DNA from: Strigomonas culicis
Taxonomy: Eukaryota > Euglenozoa > Kinetoplastea > Trypanosomatida > Trypanosomatidae
DNA: 22,289 bases
Direction: 5' to 3'
Assembly: GCA_000482145.1 (NCBI GenBank)
Contig: AUXH01000310.1
Location: forward strand, 1-22,289
Position 1 is the stretch's first letter, and the number at the start of each line of letters is the position of its first letter. The position numbers were made by a program, and so were the translations under genes. A model generated the notes under the pieces. The model was not told where the DNA came from. It ran no database searches and worked only from the letters and a program-made list of their open reading frames with translations. Of this stretch, positions 8,901 to 16,253 are shown in pieces.

Positions 8901-9238
8901 TTCACCTGGAGGGAGGCCAGAAAGGGTTTGTCCAAGAAACAGATTTCAATCAAGTGGTCGATGTGGAAAATAAAAAACTGCCGAAGCACATGATTCACAC
9001 GGTAGCCCCTAATGGGTGTGTTAACGGCGATCTCATGAACCAGTTGGGAAAGCTCTTGGAGCGCGCTGAAAAAGTAGTGCAGATTGCTGTTTGTAATGTA
9101 GTGTGGGAGAGGCTGTTGTGTGAAGAAAGGACTAATGAGAGCTTGGCGGATTAAAACAGCAGGTGGCTTCCACAACACGGCATCCAGCGTCTGATCAGGA
9201 TTACGTGTTCTTCGTCCCTTAAGATCTCTCTTCTTCAT
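5945..9238 (-). CDS. Membrane-anchored STE11-like protein kinase with PAS-like, pseudo-histidine-kinase and pseudo-receiver modules
   Basis: 1097 residues from the first in-frame ATG at 9238; the frame is open further but has no upstream ATG and passes through the T-run splice signal. Order: soluble N-terminus (1-200); two membrane helices (about 203-228 and 233-257) joined by a tiny loop; a PAS-like region (about 320-425); a helical segment placed like a DHp helix but without its His; an HATPase-like fold remnant (about 497-600) without the N-box Asn; a receiver-like domain (about 622-749) that keeps an acidic pair (Glu629, Asp631), Thr699 and Lys729 but has Ser675 near the phospho-acceptor Asp position; and a Ser/Thr kinase domain (about 761-1036) with Lys in ARKTV (about 790), HRDIKPAN (Asp885), DFG (Asp903) and APE. 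The glycine loop is atypical (VGSTNHSRV). The membrane-associated STE11-like kinase RDK1 of Trypanosoma brucei, a repressor of differentiation, is a possible orthologue; this is inference. Confidence 0.92.
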   Translation of the reverse strand: MKKRDLKGRRTRNPDQTLDAVLWKPPAVLIRQALISPFFTQQPLPHYITNSNLHYFFSALQELSQLVHEIAVNTPIRGYRVNHVLRQFFIFHIDHLIEICFLDKPFLASLQVKDPSDEEAQRLQYFIRETLPEFAAQWKVACCPDVLIVDGDIIKEYWVSVKNTADAISARVIAVHDVESRFVLNQPWLRLFDIYTTEGHLSSPLVFIWLIWGLLVAFFLDVMFWIMWKRPELWIAVLNTIVCTTGFGGFLILFYTLNRRRAVAVSFATQLSANLSKDYYVDSVEKCSFHSQKEKDLFFFIQPRENAPLRTLCIKSSLINRQVVLIGITNVHSLQICSWNLCARVVTEIGWEQAIGKSLDAVMDSRSVALVRNLFNDIKRNPRQQKRLLLNSISKGSVAIKATATIAHVDGIPVGMIVGTVLEEEERAMISYLSRVGISALERKLDDLKVCDPMLRKLALDNSWDALKERTTQAVRSWRLSKIEELSEPLLDPHLEMKVTIHFDSKLTSQFQCDVIFIQLMLRKLLRLIRDPSYESTVNFSFNNYQNASQNCEMLQITVTVAPPSYFCLDSSFEVEEMISGVGHIYTMSSSELQILVPISPSSLAGATETNRATDARKAPLVCTFVIYEPDPVYLAHVRNFCANYQHRHFEVASLETLVNMLDSLREDVSAVILSPAVEDTFELMVRECLKRNVFVVATRQRGKTNDYFNCAYDGPPTEVVDISYILHKPITEESWTQFLDHLREVKKRQRMLQLPGIQECKLIRRVGSTNHSRVDLVRDVLTGGVMARKTVYITAGRPLTSLTTEVEIMSRLRAHWGILRYIGSYTPNPREFCMFLQYCKGGTLGTYARRRPQKCLTVAELRPYASQLLYAMEFIHGNGVAHRDIKPANILLQDVQHLKVGDFGSATEQPQLAGHIAGGTLQFMAPERLIEMNTEEFSTPGDSMEKLYAEDIWSVGLTLLELLGAYPIALKGLTELNSFMQVYIELRNAGDELGFSIPSVPGDAIADLAHDFVRCMLQMNPKKRPSAATLVKHPFVDGVTWDIAEFDGITAPAGTSHLSMDTPRRRDEYVGLGENSYSFTAASGAEIDSDYEDFHI

Positions 9239-9302
9239 GATACTAATAGTGATTTGAATAGTCCTATGCAAAAAAAAAAAAAGTGTACGTAAAAAAAAAA
9301 AA
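9239..9302 (-). promoter_or_regulatory. Candidate trans-splice acceptor of the kinase gene
   Basis: On the minus strand two T runs (plus-strand A at 9291-9302 and 9270-9282) are followed by GCATAG, with its G at 9264, the first AG after the runs. That gives a leader of about 25 bases before the ATG at 9238. A second AG lies 4 bases before the ATG. Confidence 0.6.
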
Positions 9303-9586
9303 TACACTTGCGGAAAGGAGAGAGAGAGTATATAGAGGATAAAATGTAAATCATCAACATCGAAGCACAATACACAGTCGTCTCCTTGAAAACAGCACCA
9401 CTTCAAGCAGAGCAAGGATGGCAGCAGTGCAAACGGAACATGTGAAAACAGGAATACGGTAAAGTGGGTTTCCTAAAGTGACGAAGGAGAAACAAAACTG
9501 AGGACCCCACACAAAACCAACAGTAAAAGTAACAACAAAACTCATTGTTGTATAGGATCGCCCAAACAAAAAAAAAAATGTATACT
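9303..9586. other. Rest of the spacer upstream of the kinase gene
   Basis: Spacer between the stop of the unknown coiled-coil gene and the kinase splice signal. Minus-strand open frames run through it (including an extension of the kinase frame), but they lack ATG starts or are Phe/Leu/Cys-rich in the way a pyrimidine-rich non-coding strand is. Nothing else seen. Confidence 0.5.
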
Positions 9587-10531
9587 CTACAGTGTGGTAG
9601 ATGCAAGCACTGAAAAATCGCAGGGACCTGTTTCTACAGTCTCGTGAGATAATGACTGTTTGACTTGTTGCAAAGCACCAAGGCAATCTTCGCCCTCCGA
9701 ATGCATGCTCACTGTCTCACAGTCAAAGTAGTTAAAGTACAATTGCTTGAGCTCATTGATCTCTCGTGTACAGAGCACATCTTCAAGTGACCGGGTGTCC
9801 ACTTCCGGATATTCGCATAAAGAAAGATACGTTGTTCGACTAGGGGAAGCACGAACGTCCCCTTCCTCTCTTCTCTGAATGCTGCGAAGCAAAGCGACGA
9901 GCTGCATCGAGTATCGACGTCGCAGGTAGGACTGGATAGTGGTCACCAGTGTGTTGGTGATGACCGAGCACCTCGCCAGCGGGACACTCTCTGCCTGCGG
10001 CTGGCTGTTGAGGTTTTGCTCGCGGAGGAACCGCAGGTAAATGCTAACTACTTCGCGAAAAGCGTCTATTTTCTGTCGCTTGACGAGCTCCAGCTCGTCC
10101 CTGAGCCGCCGCTCCGCCGTCACGCAGTGGCCGAGATGATCCAGCGCCTGGAGGGTGTGGTTGCACTCCACGTGAAGAACGGAGTTGCCTTCAATGACAA
10201 ACTCCTTTGGCTCCAACACGTTCTCTACGAAGCCAGACGTGTGATTACACTTTGAAAGTGGTCCGTTTCCCTTGCGCATTTCCCCCTCTGGTGCATCAAA
10301 AACGCGGCGAGGTGGTGGCTTTAAGGATGGTGCAACGCGCGATGGTAGGGCCTTCAATTTGCGATGGACTTGTGGGAGCTTCTTATTATCATAGCCCGTT
10401 ACGGTCGTACTCCCTATAAATGACTTATGCCGTCTGTCTGTTTGGGGGTTGTTTGCATTAAACTTCAGCTCTTTCGGGTGTAGAATCTGCCTATGGGTGT
10501 CGCTCTCACTAACGGCGGGGGGCCGTTCCAT
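9587..10531 (-). CDS. Unknown protein with basic disordered N-terminus and coiled coil
   Basis: 314 residues starting at an ATG. I do not recognise the family. The first 100 residues are basic, rich in Pro, Lys, Arg and Asn, and probably disordered. About residues 130-172 are heptad-like (HCVTAERRLRDELELVKRQK and on) and suggest a coiled coil. Around 195-220, IQSYLRRRYSMQL followed by SIQRR loosely resembles an IQ-type calmodulin-binding motif without the second basic position. The C-terminal third is acidic with several Cys. There are no membrane segments or targeting signal. The same-strand position, normal spacing, ATG start and pyrimidine tract upstream (TTTAG, then a CT stretch) support a real gene. 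A cytoskeletal or flagellar role would be a guess. Confidence 0.72.
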   Translation of the reverse strand: MERPPAVSESDTHRQILHPKELKFNANNPQTDRRHKSFIGSTTVTGYDNKKLPQVHRKLKALPSRVAPSLKPPPRRVFDAPEGEMRKGNGPLSKCNHTSGFVENVLEPKEFVIEGNSVLHVECNHTLQALDHLGHCVTAERRLRDELELVKRQKIDAFREVVSIYLRFLREQNLNSQPQAESVPLARCSVITNTLVTTIQSYLRRRYSMQLVALLRSIQRREEGDVRASPSRTTYLSLCEYPEVDTRSLEDVLCTREINELKQLYFNYFDCETVSMHSEGEDCLGALQQVKQSLSHETVETGPCDFSVLASTTL

Positions 10532-10938
10532 CGGTGTTAAGAATGAACGCCTAACGAATGGAGAGAGAGACCTAAATAGAATGAATAAGCAAAAGAAAAA
10601 AAAAAGAGAGCTGAATTAACCAATGTGGGACTTTTTGCGTTTTTGCTGGTGAACATTAATAATAGCAATGAGAAGGAGAATAAATAAAGAGGCAAACCCA
10701 ATTTTGTATAGTAGAGTTCACTAAAGAAAGGGGAAAAAAAAAACACTATTGCGAGAGGAAAGAGAAGTGCAAAAGAGAAAGTATACAATTCCAGAACACA
10801 ATTCGACTACAAAAGAGTGAAAACCGCGTCAAGTAAATGCTCATAAAACATAAAAAAAAAAAACTAACAACCCTTTTTCTCGTTCTTTCTTTCGTTGAAT
10901 ATAAAGAAAGGAACAAAAAAAAAAACGCAATCAAACCA
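10532..10938. other. Intergenic spacer with many A runs
   Basis: Spacer between the Exo70 stop and the unknown coiled-coil gene. On the minus strand it has several T runs (plus-strand A runs near 10592-10602, 10734-10743, 10851-10863 and 10914-10924) and CT stretches near 10559-10570. The overlapping 60-80-codon minus-strand frames are Phe/Ser/Leu-rich low-complexity sequence and are not called. Confidence 0.55.
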
Positions 10939-13011
10939 TCAAAAGGACTGCTTCAACTGGTCTATCCATTCCTCCATGCTGTAGGGCATATAGCGCTGTG
11001 GGCGGGATGACCACGTCCGGCCGAGTAGTACCGATTCCATATCCTTAAACTGCTCTTGAACAAAAAAAACGGCAGCTTCAATGAGTCGCAGCCGCACATT
11101 CGAGTCCATGACCGCTTGTGCCTTGCAGTCTCTGATCTTTCCGGTCAGTGATGCGGTGACATCAGCGTGCCAACGTTTCACCGCTGCCCGTTGTGACTTC
11201 CGTAGCGGGATGCTTTCATCACAAGGAATCGACGCGAGACTCTCATTTTCCATCGGGTTTGGAAAGCATCCCTCCCACGACAAACCGTACTCCTTTACGT
11301 ACCGTTCCTTTTCCTCGGCGAGATACAACATAGCTTCGGATATAATGGATTTTGCATTCGCAACCTTGGCTGCTCCCTTTTGGGGTTTCACCTTGACATC
11401 CGAACTATCGTCGACAATTAAACGCTGAGTGAAACAGTTTTCGCGTTTGTAGTTTTCTAGCAGAAAAATGATGTTGTTAATCAGGAAGATTTCCAGAGAC
11501 AGGTGACTACCCTCTCCGGATCCGCTGATGGCCTGAATCGACGAGCGACCAATGTGGTGCCTACCGCCTGCCTCGACAGCGGTCTGCACGACAATAGCGG
11601 CCTCTGCGATGGTGACGAGATCTTGTACGTTCCCCATGACGCATCGTATAAGGTAGTCCTCCACCTCTCTCGTCGCCTCAACATCACCAGAGGGATCCAT
11701 CACATTGCCGTACAAGACAATCTTAAGCGCCCCGTAGTAGGAGCCCACAAGCACCTTGTGGAAGTAGAGACTGTTCGTCGACGACTCGTGCGCCGTGCAG
11801 TCGAGTGAGGGAAACCACTCGAACCGGCGCAGCGAGCGCGCGTACTCGACCAGCGAGTCCTTCCGCAGCCCTCCCTTGCACCGCGCATAGCCCTCCAGCA
11901 GTTCCCGTAGGTGGTTCGTAAAGCGCTCTATTTCATTATCGACGTGATCGACGCAGTTACTGTTTTCCCCGGGCAGGGAGGCCGCCAGCTGCTTCCAATT
12001 CCACAGCTCCTCCACGAGGTTCAGCCCGACGAAGATGACGTCGCGGAAGTAGCGAACACCCGGACAAAGACCTACGCCAAGGCCGCGCGACAGCACAAAC
12101 ATCTTCGTCGGGTCGTCAAAATGGGACATGTCAAATCGCACGAGTGCCATGCACCGTGCGAAAATAGTGTCGAAGACACTCGTCGCCAGCTCCCCTGGCA
12201 TCTCCGCGACCGAGTAGTCGTCGTCCAGCGGAGTGAGAATCGCGTCCCCGATGCACGTACACACTTCCTTCACCGCCTCGCGGCTTGTCGCGCTTATCCC
12301 AAGGAGGCGGTGATTGCCTTTCTGGTAGTGCTTCATGACGGGGGTCATGCTCGCATGTGCGGACACATTCGTCTTGCCCATTTCCTCTTCCCGGTAGGTC
12401 GCGTCGAAGTGGGCATCCACGAACTGGCTGAGGCGACTCTGGATCATATTATACACATCATTTTTCATGACATCCAAACGATTGAAGTTTTCGCCTAGCC
12501 GTTGAACGACGAGCTCGAGTCCTTTTAGTACATCCGGATTCTTGATGATGTACGCCTTGGATGCGCTTGTCTTCCCCTTTTGAAACGCATTGAGGAAGCT
12601 CGTTTTGACAATGTCCTCGCTAATCTCAACAATCTGCCGCAGATATGCTTCCGTTTTGGACTGAATCTCATCGCTAAATGGATTGGGTGGGTGAGAAGCA
12701 AGGTAGTCCTCCGTGTAGACCAAGTAGTCCACACAGCGCGCAATCGCTTCTGGGCTTGTATCCTTTCGGCCCAGGACGGCAGTCAGCGACGGTGGGGGGT
12801 GGTAGCACCGTGCTGCCTTTGACATCTCCTCGATGGTCAGGGCGATGTTCTCCTGTGCCACCTCCCAAGGCTTCACCTCGCGAGTGATCTGCCGCGCCCG
12901 TGTGGAGATGGCGTTCGAGGTGTCCGCGAATGTGTCCAGCGCCTTGGCGCTCGTACGGTTCAGCGCATTGATGTTGCTAAGTTGCTCCTCCAAATAGGAG
13001 AGGCTTGCCAT
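10939..13011 (-). CDS. EXO70: Exocyst complex subunit Exo70
   Basis: 690 residues from the ATG at 13011. The N-terminal 70 residues form the family's coiled coil (LEEQLSNINALNRTSAKAL, a Ser/Thr-rich step and KPW before a second helix), and a YHPPP-type linker leads into the long helical rod. Near residues 509-518 the protein reads IFLINNIIFLL, the NN-hydrophobic helix typical of the Exo70 C-terminal half. Length fits Exo70 (about 620-720). Exo70 tethers secretory vesicles to the plasma membrane through the exocyst, binding phosphoinositides; in trypanosomes this traffic is expected at the flagellar pocket. Start choice: on the minus strand no AG occurs from 13190 to 13037, and the first AG (G at 13036) falls inside an upstream in-frame ATG's neighbourhood, so that ATG at 13041 would be removed by splicing and the next one used. 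If splicing is elsewhere the protein would begin at 13041 (10 residues longer). Confidence 0.85.
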   Translation of the reverse strand: MASLSYLEEQLSNINALNRTSAKALDTFADTSNAISTRARQITREVKPWEVAQENIALTIEEMSKAARCYHPPPSLTAVLGRKDTSPEAIARCVDYLVYTEDYLASHPPNPFSDEIQSKTEAYLRQIVEISEDIVKTSFLNAFQKGKTSASKAYIIKNPDVLKGLELVVQRLGENFNRLDVMKNDVYNMIQSRLSQFVDAHFDATYREEEMGKTNVSAHASMTPVMKHYQKGNHRLLGISATSREAVKEVCTCIGDAILTPLDDDYSVAEMPGELATSVFDTIFARCMALVRFDMSHFDDPTKMFVLSRGLGVGLCPGVRYFRDVIFVGLNLVEELWNWKQLAASLPGENSNCVDHVDNEIERFTNHLRELLEGYARCKGGLRKDSLVEYARSLRRFEWFPSLDCTAHESSTNSLYFHKVLVGSYYGALKIVLYGNVMDPSGDVEATREVEDYLIRCVMGNVQDLVTIAEAAIVVQTAVEAGGRHHIGRSSIQAISGSGEGSHLSLEIFLINNIIFLLENYKRENCFTQRLIVDDSSDVKVKPQKGAAKVANAKSIISEAMLYLAEEKERYVKEYGLSWEGCFPNPMENESLASIPCDESIPLRKSQRAAVKRWHADVTASLTGKIRDCKAQAVMDSNVRLRLIEAAVFFVQEQFKDMESVLLGRTWSSRPQRYMPYSMEEWIDQLKQSF

Positions 13012-13190
13012 TGTGTCCTTTTTTCCACTAGTGTTCTGCATTGTTGTGCATGTCGGAGAAAGTGAGAAGCAGAATCGAGAAGAACAGACGCAAGGACAAT
13101 TCAAATTGAGGGGAATCGATACAAAGAACAGGAATAAGAATGAAGGACAGAGTATTCACACACACACACACACACACGCATACACGAGTC
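13012..13190 (-). promoter_or_regulatory. AG-free pyrimidine-rich tract and candidate trans-splice acceptor of EXO70
   Basis: Reading the minus strand from 13190, no AG dinucleotide appears until the one whose G is at 13036, an unusual 153-base AG exclusion zone. The zone includes a TG repeat (plus-strand CA, 13157-13178) and a long C/T-rich stretch (about 13050-13140). Splicing at that AG leaves a 24-base leader before the ATG at 13011. Confidence 0.65.
13157..13178. repeat. CA dinucleotide microsatellite
   Basis: About 11 CA units, followed by a degenerate continuation (GCATACACG). It lies in the spacer before EXO70. Confidence 0.9.
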
Positions 13191-13302
13191 TTCGGCTGAG
13201 AAACGAGAAGAAGCACACATACGGATAGGATTAAAGAGGAAAGAAAGGAGATCATTAATGTGTGAGAAACAAAACAGAGAGAACGGGCACTGATCACCCA
13301 CA

Positions 13303-15471
13303 TCACACGCGCTTTCCGCTCGCCATCATGAGACTCGACCGCTTTCCCTCGCTGCCCGGTTCCTGTTGCCGCAGGGTAGCCAGCGCGTCACGGAAATCAG
13401 AGGGTACTGGCGACAGCACTGTCGTCTTGAGACCTGTGTCGGGGTGTATGAAGGACACGGCGAGCGCGTGCAGCGCGACACGACGAAACAGGCTCTGGCA
13501 GCACGCAGCACCTCCGTGGTCCACGTCGCCGCAGAGAGGAAGCCCTATAGAGGCCAGGTGGCGCCGAATTTGGTGTTTCTTCCCCTGCTGAATGCGGCAC
13601 TCGACTAGGGCTATTCGTGAGCTGCTAAAGAACTGAACCACGCGGTACTGCGTGCGCACGCGTGCGTCGCCGTGATCCTTTATTTCGCCCTTGAGCGGGA
13701 CGTTGGTCAAATCGTTCTCGACCACCACACAAAGTGCTCGATACAGCTTGGGAATGAACGTCAGTCGCGCACTGGTGCCCATTTGGTGCCGAAGCGAGTC
13801 CGCCGCCGCGTCCGTCTTGGCCATCACGATACTGCCGCTCGTCCCTGTGTCCAGCCGGTGCACCTGCCCCTGCCGGAATACACGCCGCCGGAGCTCTCCG
13901 CCCGTCTTGGCCAGCTGCGTCGAGATGAGATCGCACGTGGGGCGCCCGAGCTGCGTGCACGATAGCGCGTGCCGCGAGGTGGCCACGCCGGCGGGCTTGG
14001 CGCACACCACCACGTGGGCATCTTCTAGAAGAACAGGAAGCGGTGACGGCTCGCTTGCCTCCGCCTGGGAGAGCGCTGCACGCGCCACGGCGCAGCACTC
14101 GTGCGCCGGCGGGAGGGTGACCGCGACGCGTACATCCCCCCACGGGCACACCGTGCAGGAGACGTGGTCCTCGACGTGGTCCAGCAGCGCGCACCAGTAC
14201 GCGCACCGCGGCGCCAACCGACGGAGCGCGGCGAGCAAGGAGTCCCGGTCGTCCGCCGGCGGCCGCACGGTGAAGCAGATCTGCGCTGGCCGCTCCGCGC
14301 TGCTGTGCGACTCGCCGCACTCGTCGAGAAAGTAGGGGAACGACTCGTCCGTCGCGCTGATGTAGCCTTGACTCAAGAAGAAGGTGTACTGGTGCAGCAG
14401 GCGATGCTCCACTAAGTTTTTTCGAGCATCGAGCATCGCAATGCGCTCACAAGTCTGATGCCACGCCTCAAGAACAGAATCCGCGGGCGTTGACCCGTCA
14501 TCTCTTCGCGTGACGGTGACCGGCGCCAGGCAGAACTGGAACCACTCACGCCCCACATCGGTCAAGCACCAACGGTTCAGCGCGTCAATTGTGCGCTGCC
14601 TCGGCTGTAGGTACGTCTCGCGTACAAACTGTCGAACCGCCGCAGCACGCTCCGCAGGGTGTGGGCTGTTGCCAAAGTGTCGCTCGCACCACGACAAAAA
14701 GAGCGTGCGGTCCGGCAGCAGCAGCACCGACGGGTCCACCGGGTACTTGAGCAGCAGCCTCAGCATGTCCGTCTTGTTTTGCTGCGACAGGCGTTCCGCC
14801 AACGCGGTGGCGCACGTGTCGCCGAGCGGAACCGTTCGGTCCTTATCCATGAAGGTTTCCAGGAACGCGGTGCATGCCGTCTCGAGATTCAGATCGACGA
14901 GCCGCACCAGGGCGGCACAGCACGCCGAGCCAAGAGACGGGAGGGAAGGGTCCATCGCTAGCGCCACGGCGGCGCCGCGGTCTTTGGAGCAGAGCGCCTC
15001 CACAAGTCCTCGATACACAGCGACCTCCGCCTCGCCCGGTGCGATGCCCTCTTTACTCTTCTGCAACAGAGACTGTACAAAGGTGTTGGTGGAGTCAACA
15101 CGCTCCGACAGAATGCCGCCGTGCATTTTCTGGATCAAGCGGATCTGTCGCCGCTGAAGCTCTGTCGCTGCCGCAGCGGTGCTACCCTTTATGTACAAGG
15201 TGGTCGCTGCCTTCTGCCGGGGTTGCACCTCACCCTTCAGGATGCGCACGACGTGTTCCATCGACTGGACACGCTCGTCGAACGTGCAGTTGTGGAGGAA
15301 ATGGTTAAGGTGCACGGGGTGCACGAGCGGCGTGCAGCCTACCGCGCCCTCTTGGTCCACAAGGCCTGTGGGGTGCACGCAGTCGTCAAGGACATGGGGC
15401 GTTCGGCCCTTCTCCAGCAGCTTCAGCGCCTTCCTCGATTGAGGACGTACGATATTCCGGGCAAAGAACAT
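13303..15471 (-). CDS. RluA-family pseudouridine synthase with long N-terminal extension, probably mitochondrial
   Basis: 722 residues. The C-terminal 240 residues are an RluA-type synthase: LLEDAHVVVCAKPAGV (481-496), the catalytic HRLDTGTSG (538-546, Asp541 being the nucleophile that isomerises uridine), a LYRAL strand and GKKHQIRRHL (630-639). There is no S4 domain. The 470-residue N-terminal part has no recognised domain; stretches such as 150-260 look like paired helices of a PPR- or HEAT-like repeat, which would suit RNA binding. The N-terminus (MFFARNIVRP, then Arg/Lys-rich and without acids for 28 residues) resembles a mitochondrial presequence. Human RPUSD-type and trypanosome mitoribosome-associated synthases are the closest functional parallels; target RNA is unknown. 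The leader is about 10 bases, after CTACAG. The gene is clearly more GC-rich than its neighbours. Confidence 0.9.
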   Translation of the reverse strand: MFFARNIVRPQSRKALKLLEKGRTPHVLDDCVHPTGLVDQEGAVGCTPLVHPVHLNHFLHNCTFDERVQSMEHVVRILKGEVQPRQKAATTLYIKGSTAAAATELQRRQIRLIQKMHGGILSERVDSTNTFVQSLLQKSKEGIAPGEAEVAVYRGLVEALCSKDRGAAVALAMDPSLPSLGSACCAALVRLVDLNLETACTAFLETFMDKDRTVPLGDTCATALAERLSQQNKTDMLRLLLKYPVDPSVLLLPDRTLFLSWCERHFGNSPHPAERAAAVRQFVRETYLQPRQRTIDALNRWCLTDVGREWFQFCLAPVTVTRRDDGSTPADSVLEAWHQTCERIAMLDARKNLVEHRLLHQYTFFLSQGYISATDESFPYFLDECGESHSSAERPAQICFTVRPPADDRDSLLAALRRLAPRCAYWCALLDHVEDHVSCTVCPWGDVRVAVTLPPAHECCAVARAALSQAEASEPSPLPVLLEDAHVVVCAKPAGVATSRHALSCTQLGRPTCDLISTQLAKTGGELRRRVFRQGQVHRLDTGTSGSIVMAKTDAAADSLRHQMGTSARLTFIPKLYRALCVVVENDLTNVPLKGEIKDHGDARVRTQYRVVQFFSSSRIALVECRIQQGKKHQIRRHLASIGLPLCGDVDHGGAACCQSLFRRVALHALAVSFIHPDTGLKTTVLSPVPSDFRDALATLRQQEPGSEGKRSSLMMASGKRV

Positions 15472-15516
15472 GCCAAAATAGCTGTAGGTGGGTGTATGAA
15501 TACAAAAAAAAAAAAA
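15472..15516 (-). promoter_or_regulatory. Candidate trans-splice acceptor of the pseudouridine synthase gene
   Basis: A T13 run on the minus strand (plus-strand A at 15504-15516) is followed by CACCCACCTACAG. The G of its AG is at 15482, the first AG after the run, leaving a 10-base leader before the ATG at 15471. Confidence 0.65.
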
Positions 15517-15900
15517 CTAGAAACGAAAAGACGAAACTAGTTAGGGACAACAACAAACACTGGACACACAATCCCCTTCCCTTTCTTTACGTACTCGTGT
15601 ATGGATGTCGCTCTGTTCTACAAGCAGCTTCAACATTGCAAGTAACAAAAACGACCGTTGTAGGCAACGGAGGTAAAAAGGGGATCGCAAAAAACAAAAG
15701 GATAAAAAATGAGAAGGGGGGGAAGAAATAATGTTGTACACGGTTGCAAAGACGTTCGCAGGACGCCCTTATGAGCGCCATCAAAGGAGCTATTGTAAAG
15801 GAAGAATACGCAATTGTCACGGAGACAGTGATAGGTTAGTAAATTAAAGAACAAAATAAAAACAAATAATCATAATAGCCAGTGCATTTGATTTATCACG
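15517..15900. other. Intergenic spacer (3' region of eL37)
   Basis: AT-rich spacer downstream of the eL37 stop. Three overlapping minus-strand frames of 66-77 codons are Phe/Leu/Pro-rich and lack similarity to anything I know, so they are taken as by-products of pyrimidine bias. A minus-strand C/T-rich stretch lies at about 15700-15727. Confidence 0.55.
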
Positions 15901-16152
15901 TTAAGCCTTGGGGGTCTTGAAGTGATTCGCGATGCGGCGGTTCACCTGCTTCAGGTAGCGGCAGCGGCCCGTGCCGGTCGTGCGGCGCTTGATCGCCTTC
16001 ACGGACCAGTTGTAGCGGCGGCGGCTCGCGCGCGGGTAGGCGCAGGCGGCGCAGCGCTCCCACTGGACGTGGTACGCGTTGCGGCCACAGCGGCGGCACA
16101 GGATGTGGGTGCGCCCGTGGCGCTGACCCATGGAGGTGGTACCTTTCGTCAT
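15901..16152 (-). CDS. RPL37: 60S ribosomal protein eL37
   Basis: 83 residues from the ATG at 16152, close to the usual 84-97 of eL37. The start MTKGTTSMGQRHGRTH matches the family closely (MTKGT.SFGKR..KTH), which fixes the initiation codon within a longer open frame. A C2C2 zinc finger is formed by Cys19, Cys22, Cys34 and Cys37, followed by YNWSVKAIKRRTTGTGR and the LKQVNRR helix. The protein sits in the large subunit near the exit-tunnel side of 5.8S/25S-type rRNA, as known for this family. The C-terminal tail is shorter than in animals. The codons are almost uniformly G/C-ending, unlike the neighbouring genes, as expected for very high expression. Confidence 0.98.
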   Translation of the reverse strand: MTKGTTSMGQRHGRTHILCRRCGRNAYHVQWERCAACAYPRASRRRYNWSVKAIKRRTTGTGRCRYLKQVNRRIANHFKTPKA

Positions 16153-16253
16153 GATGAAATACTTTGGCTGTCGTGGGAAAGAAGGCGAAACGAAGGCATT
16201 CAAAACAAATGCATAAGGAGCAAAAAAAAAAAAGAGAGAGAGAGAGAGAGAGA
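16153..16253 (-). promoter_or_regulatory. CT/T tract and trans-splice acceptor of eL37
   Basis: On the minus strand a CT repeat (16234-16253) and T12 run (16222-16233) are followed by an AG-free C/T-rich stretch ending in CCCACGACAG, with its G at 16168. That gives a 15-base leader to the ATG at 16152. Two out-of-frame ATGs lie before the AG and would be removed. This is the clearest acceptor in the window. Confidence 0.75.

Noticed and set aside
8429..9154. 241-codon plus-strand open frame.
   Set aside because: Antisense shadow of the kinase gene; rich in His/Glu/Gln as expected from the reverse complement.
9239..9415. 59-codon upstream extension of the kinase frame.
   Set aside because: No ATG in it; it encodes a Phe-rich stretch produced by the T-run splice signal.
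13039..13104. Upstream extension of the EXO70 frame to 13104 and the ATG at 13041.
   Set aside because: The extension starts with TTG, and the 13041 ATG precedes the only nearby AG acceptor, so it is probably not in the mature mRNA.
13625..14335. Long open frames on both strands inside the pseudouridine synthase gene.
   Set aside because: GC-rich coding sequence has few stops in other frames; these products are Arg/Ala-rich without domains.
15541..15854. Three overlapping Phe/Leu-rich minus-strand frames downstream of eL37.
   Set aside because: Pyrimidine-rich spacer sequence gives such frames; no conserved motif or clear leader.
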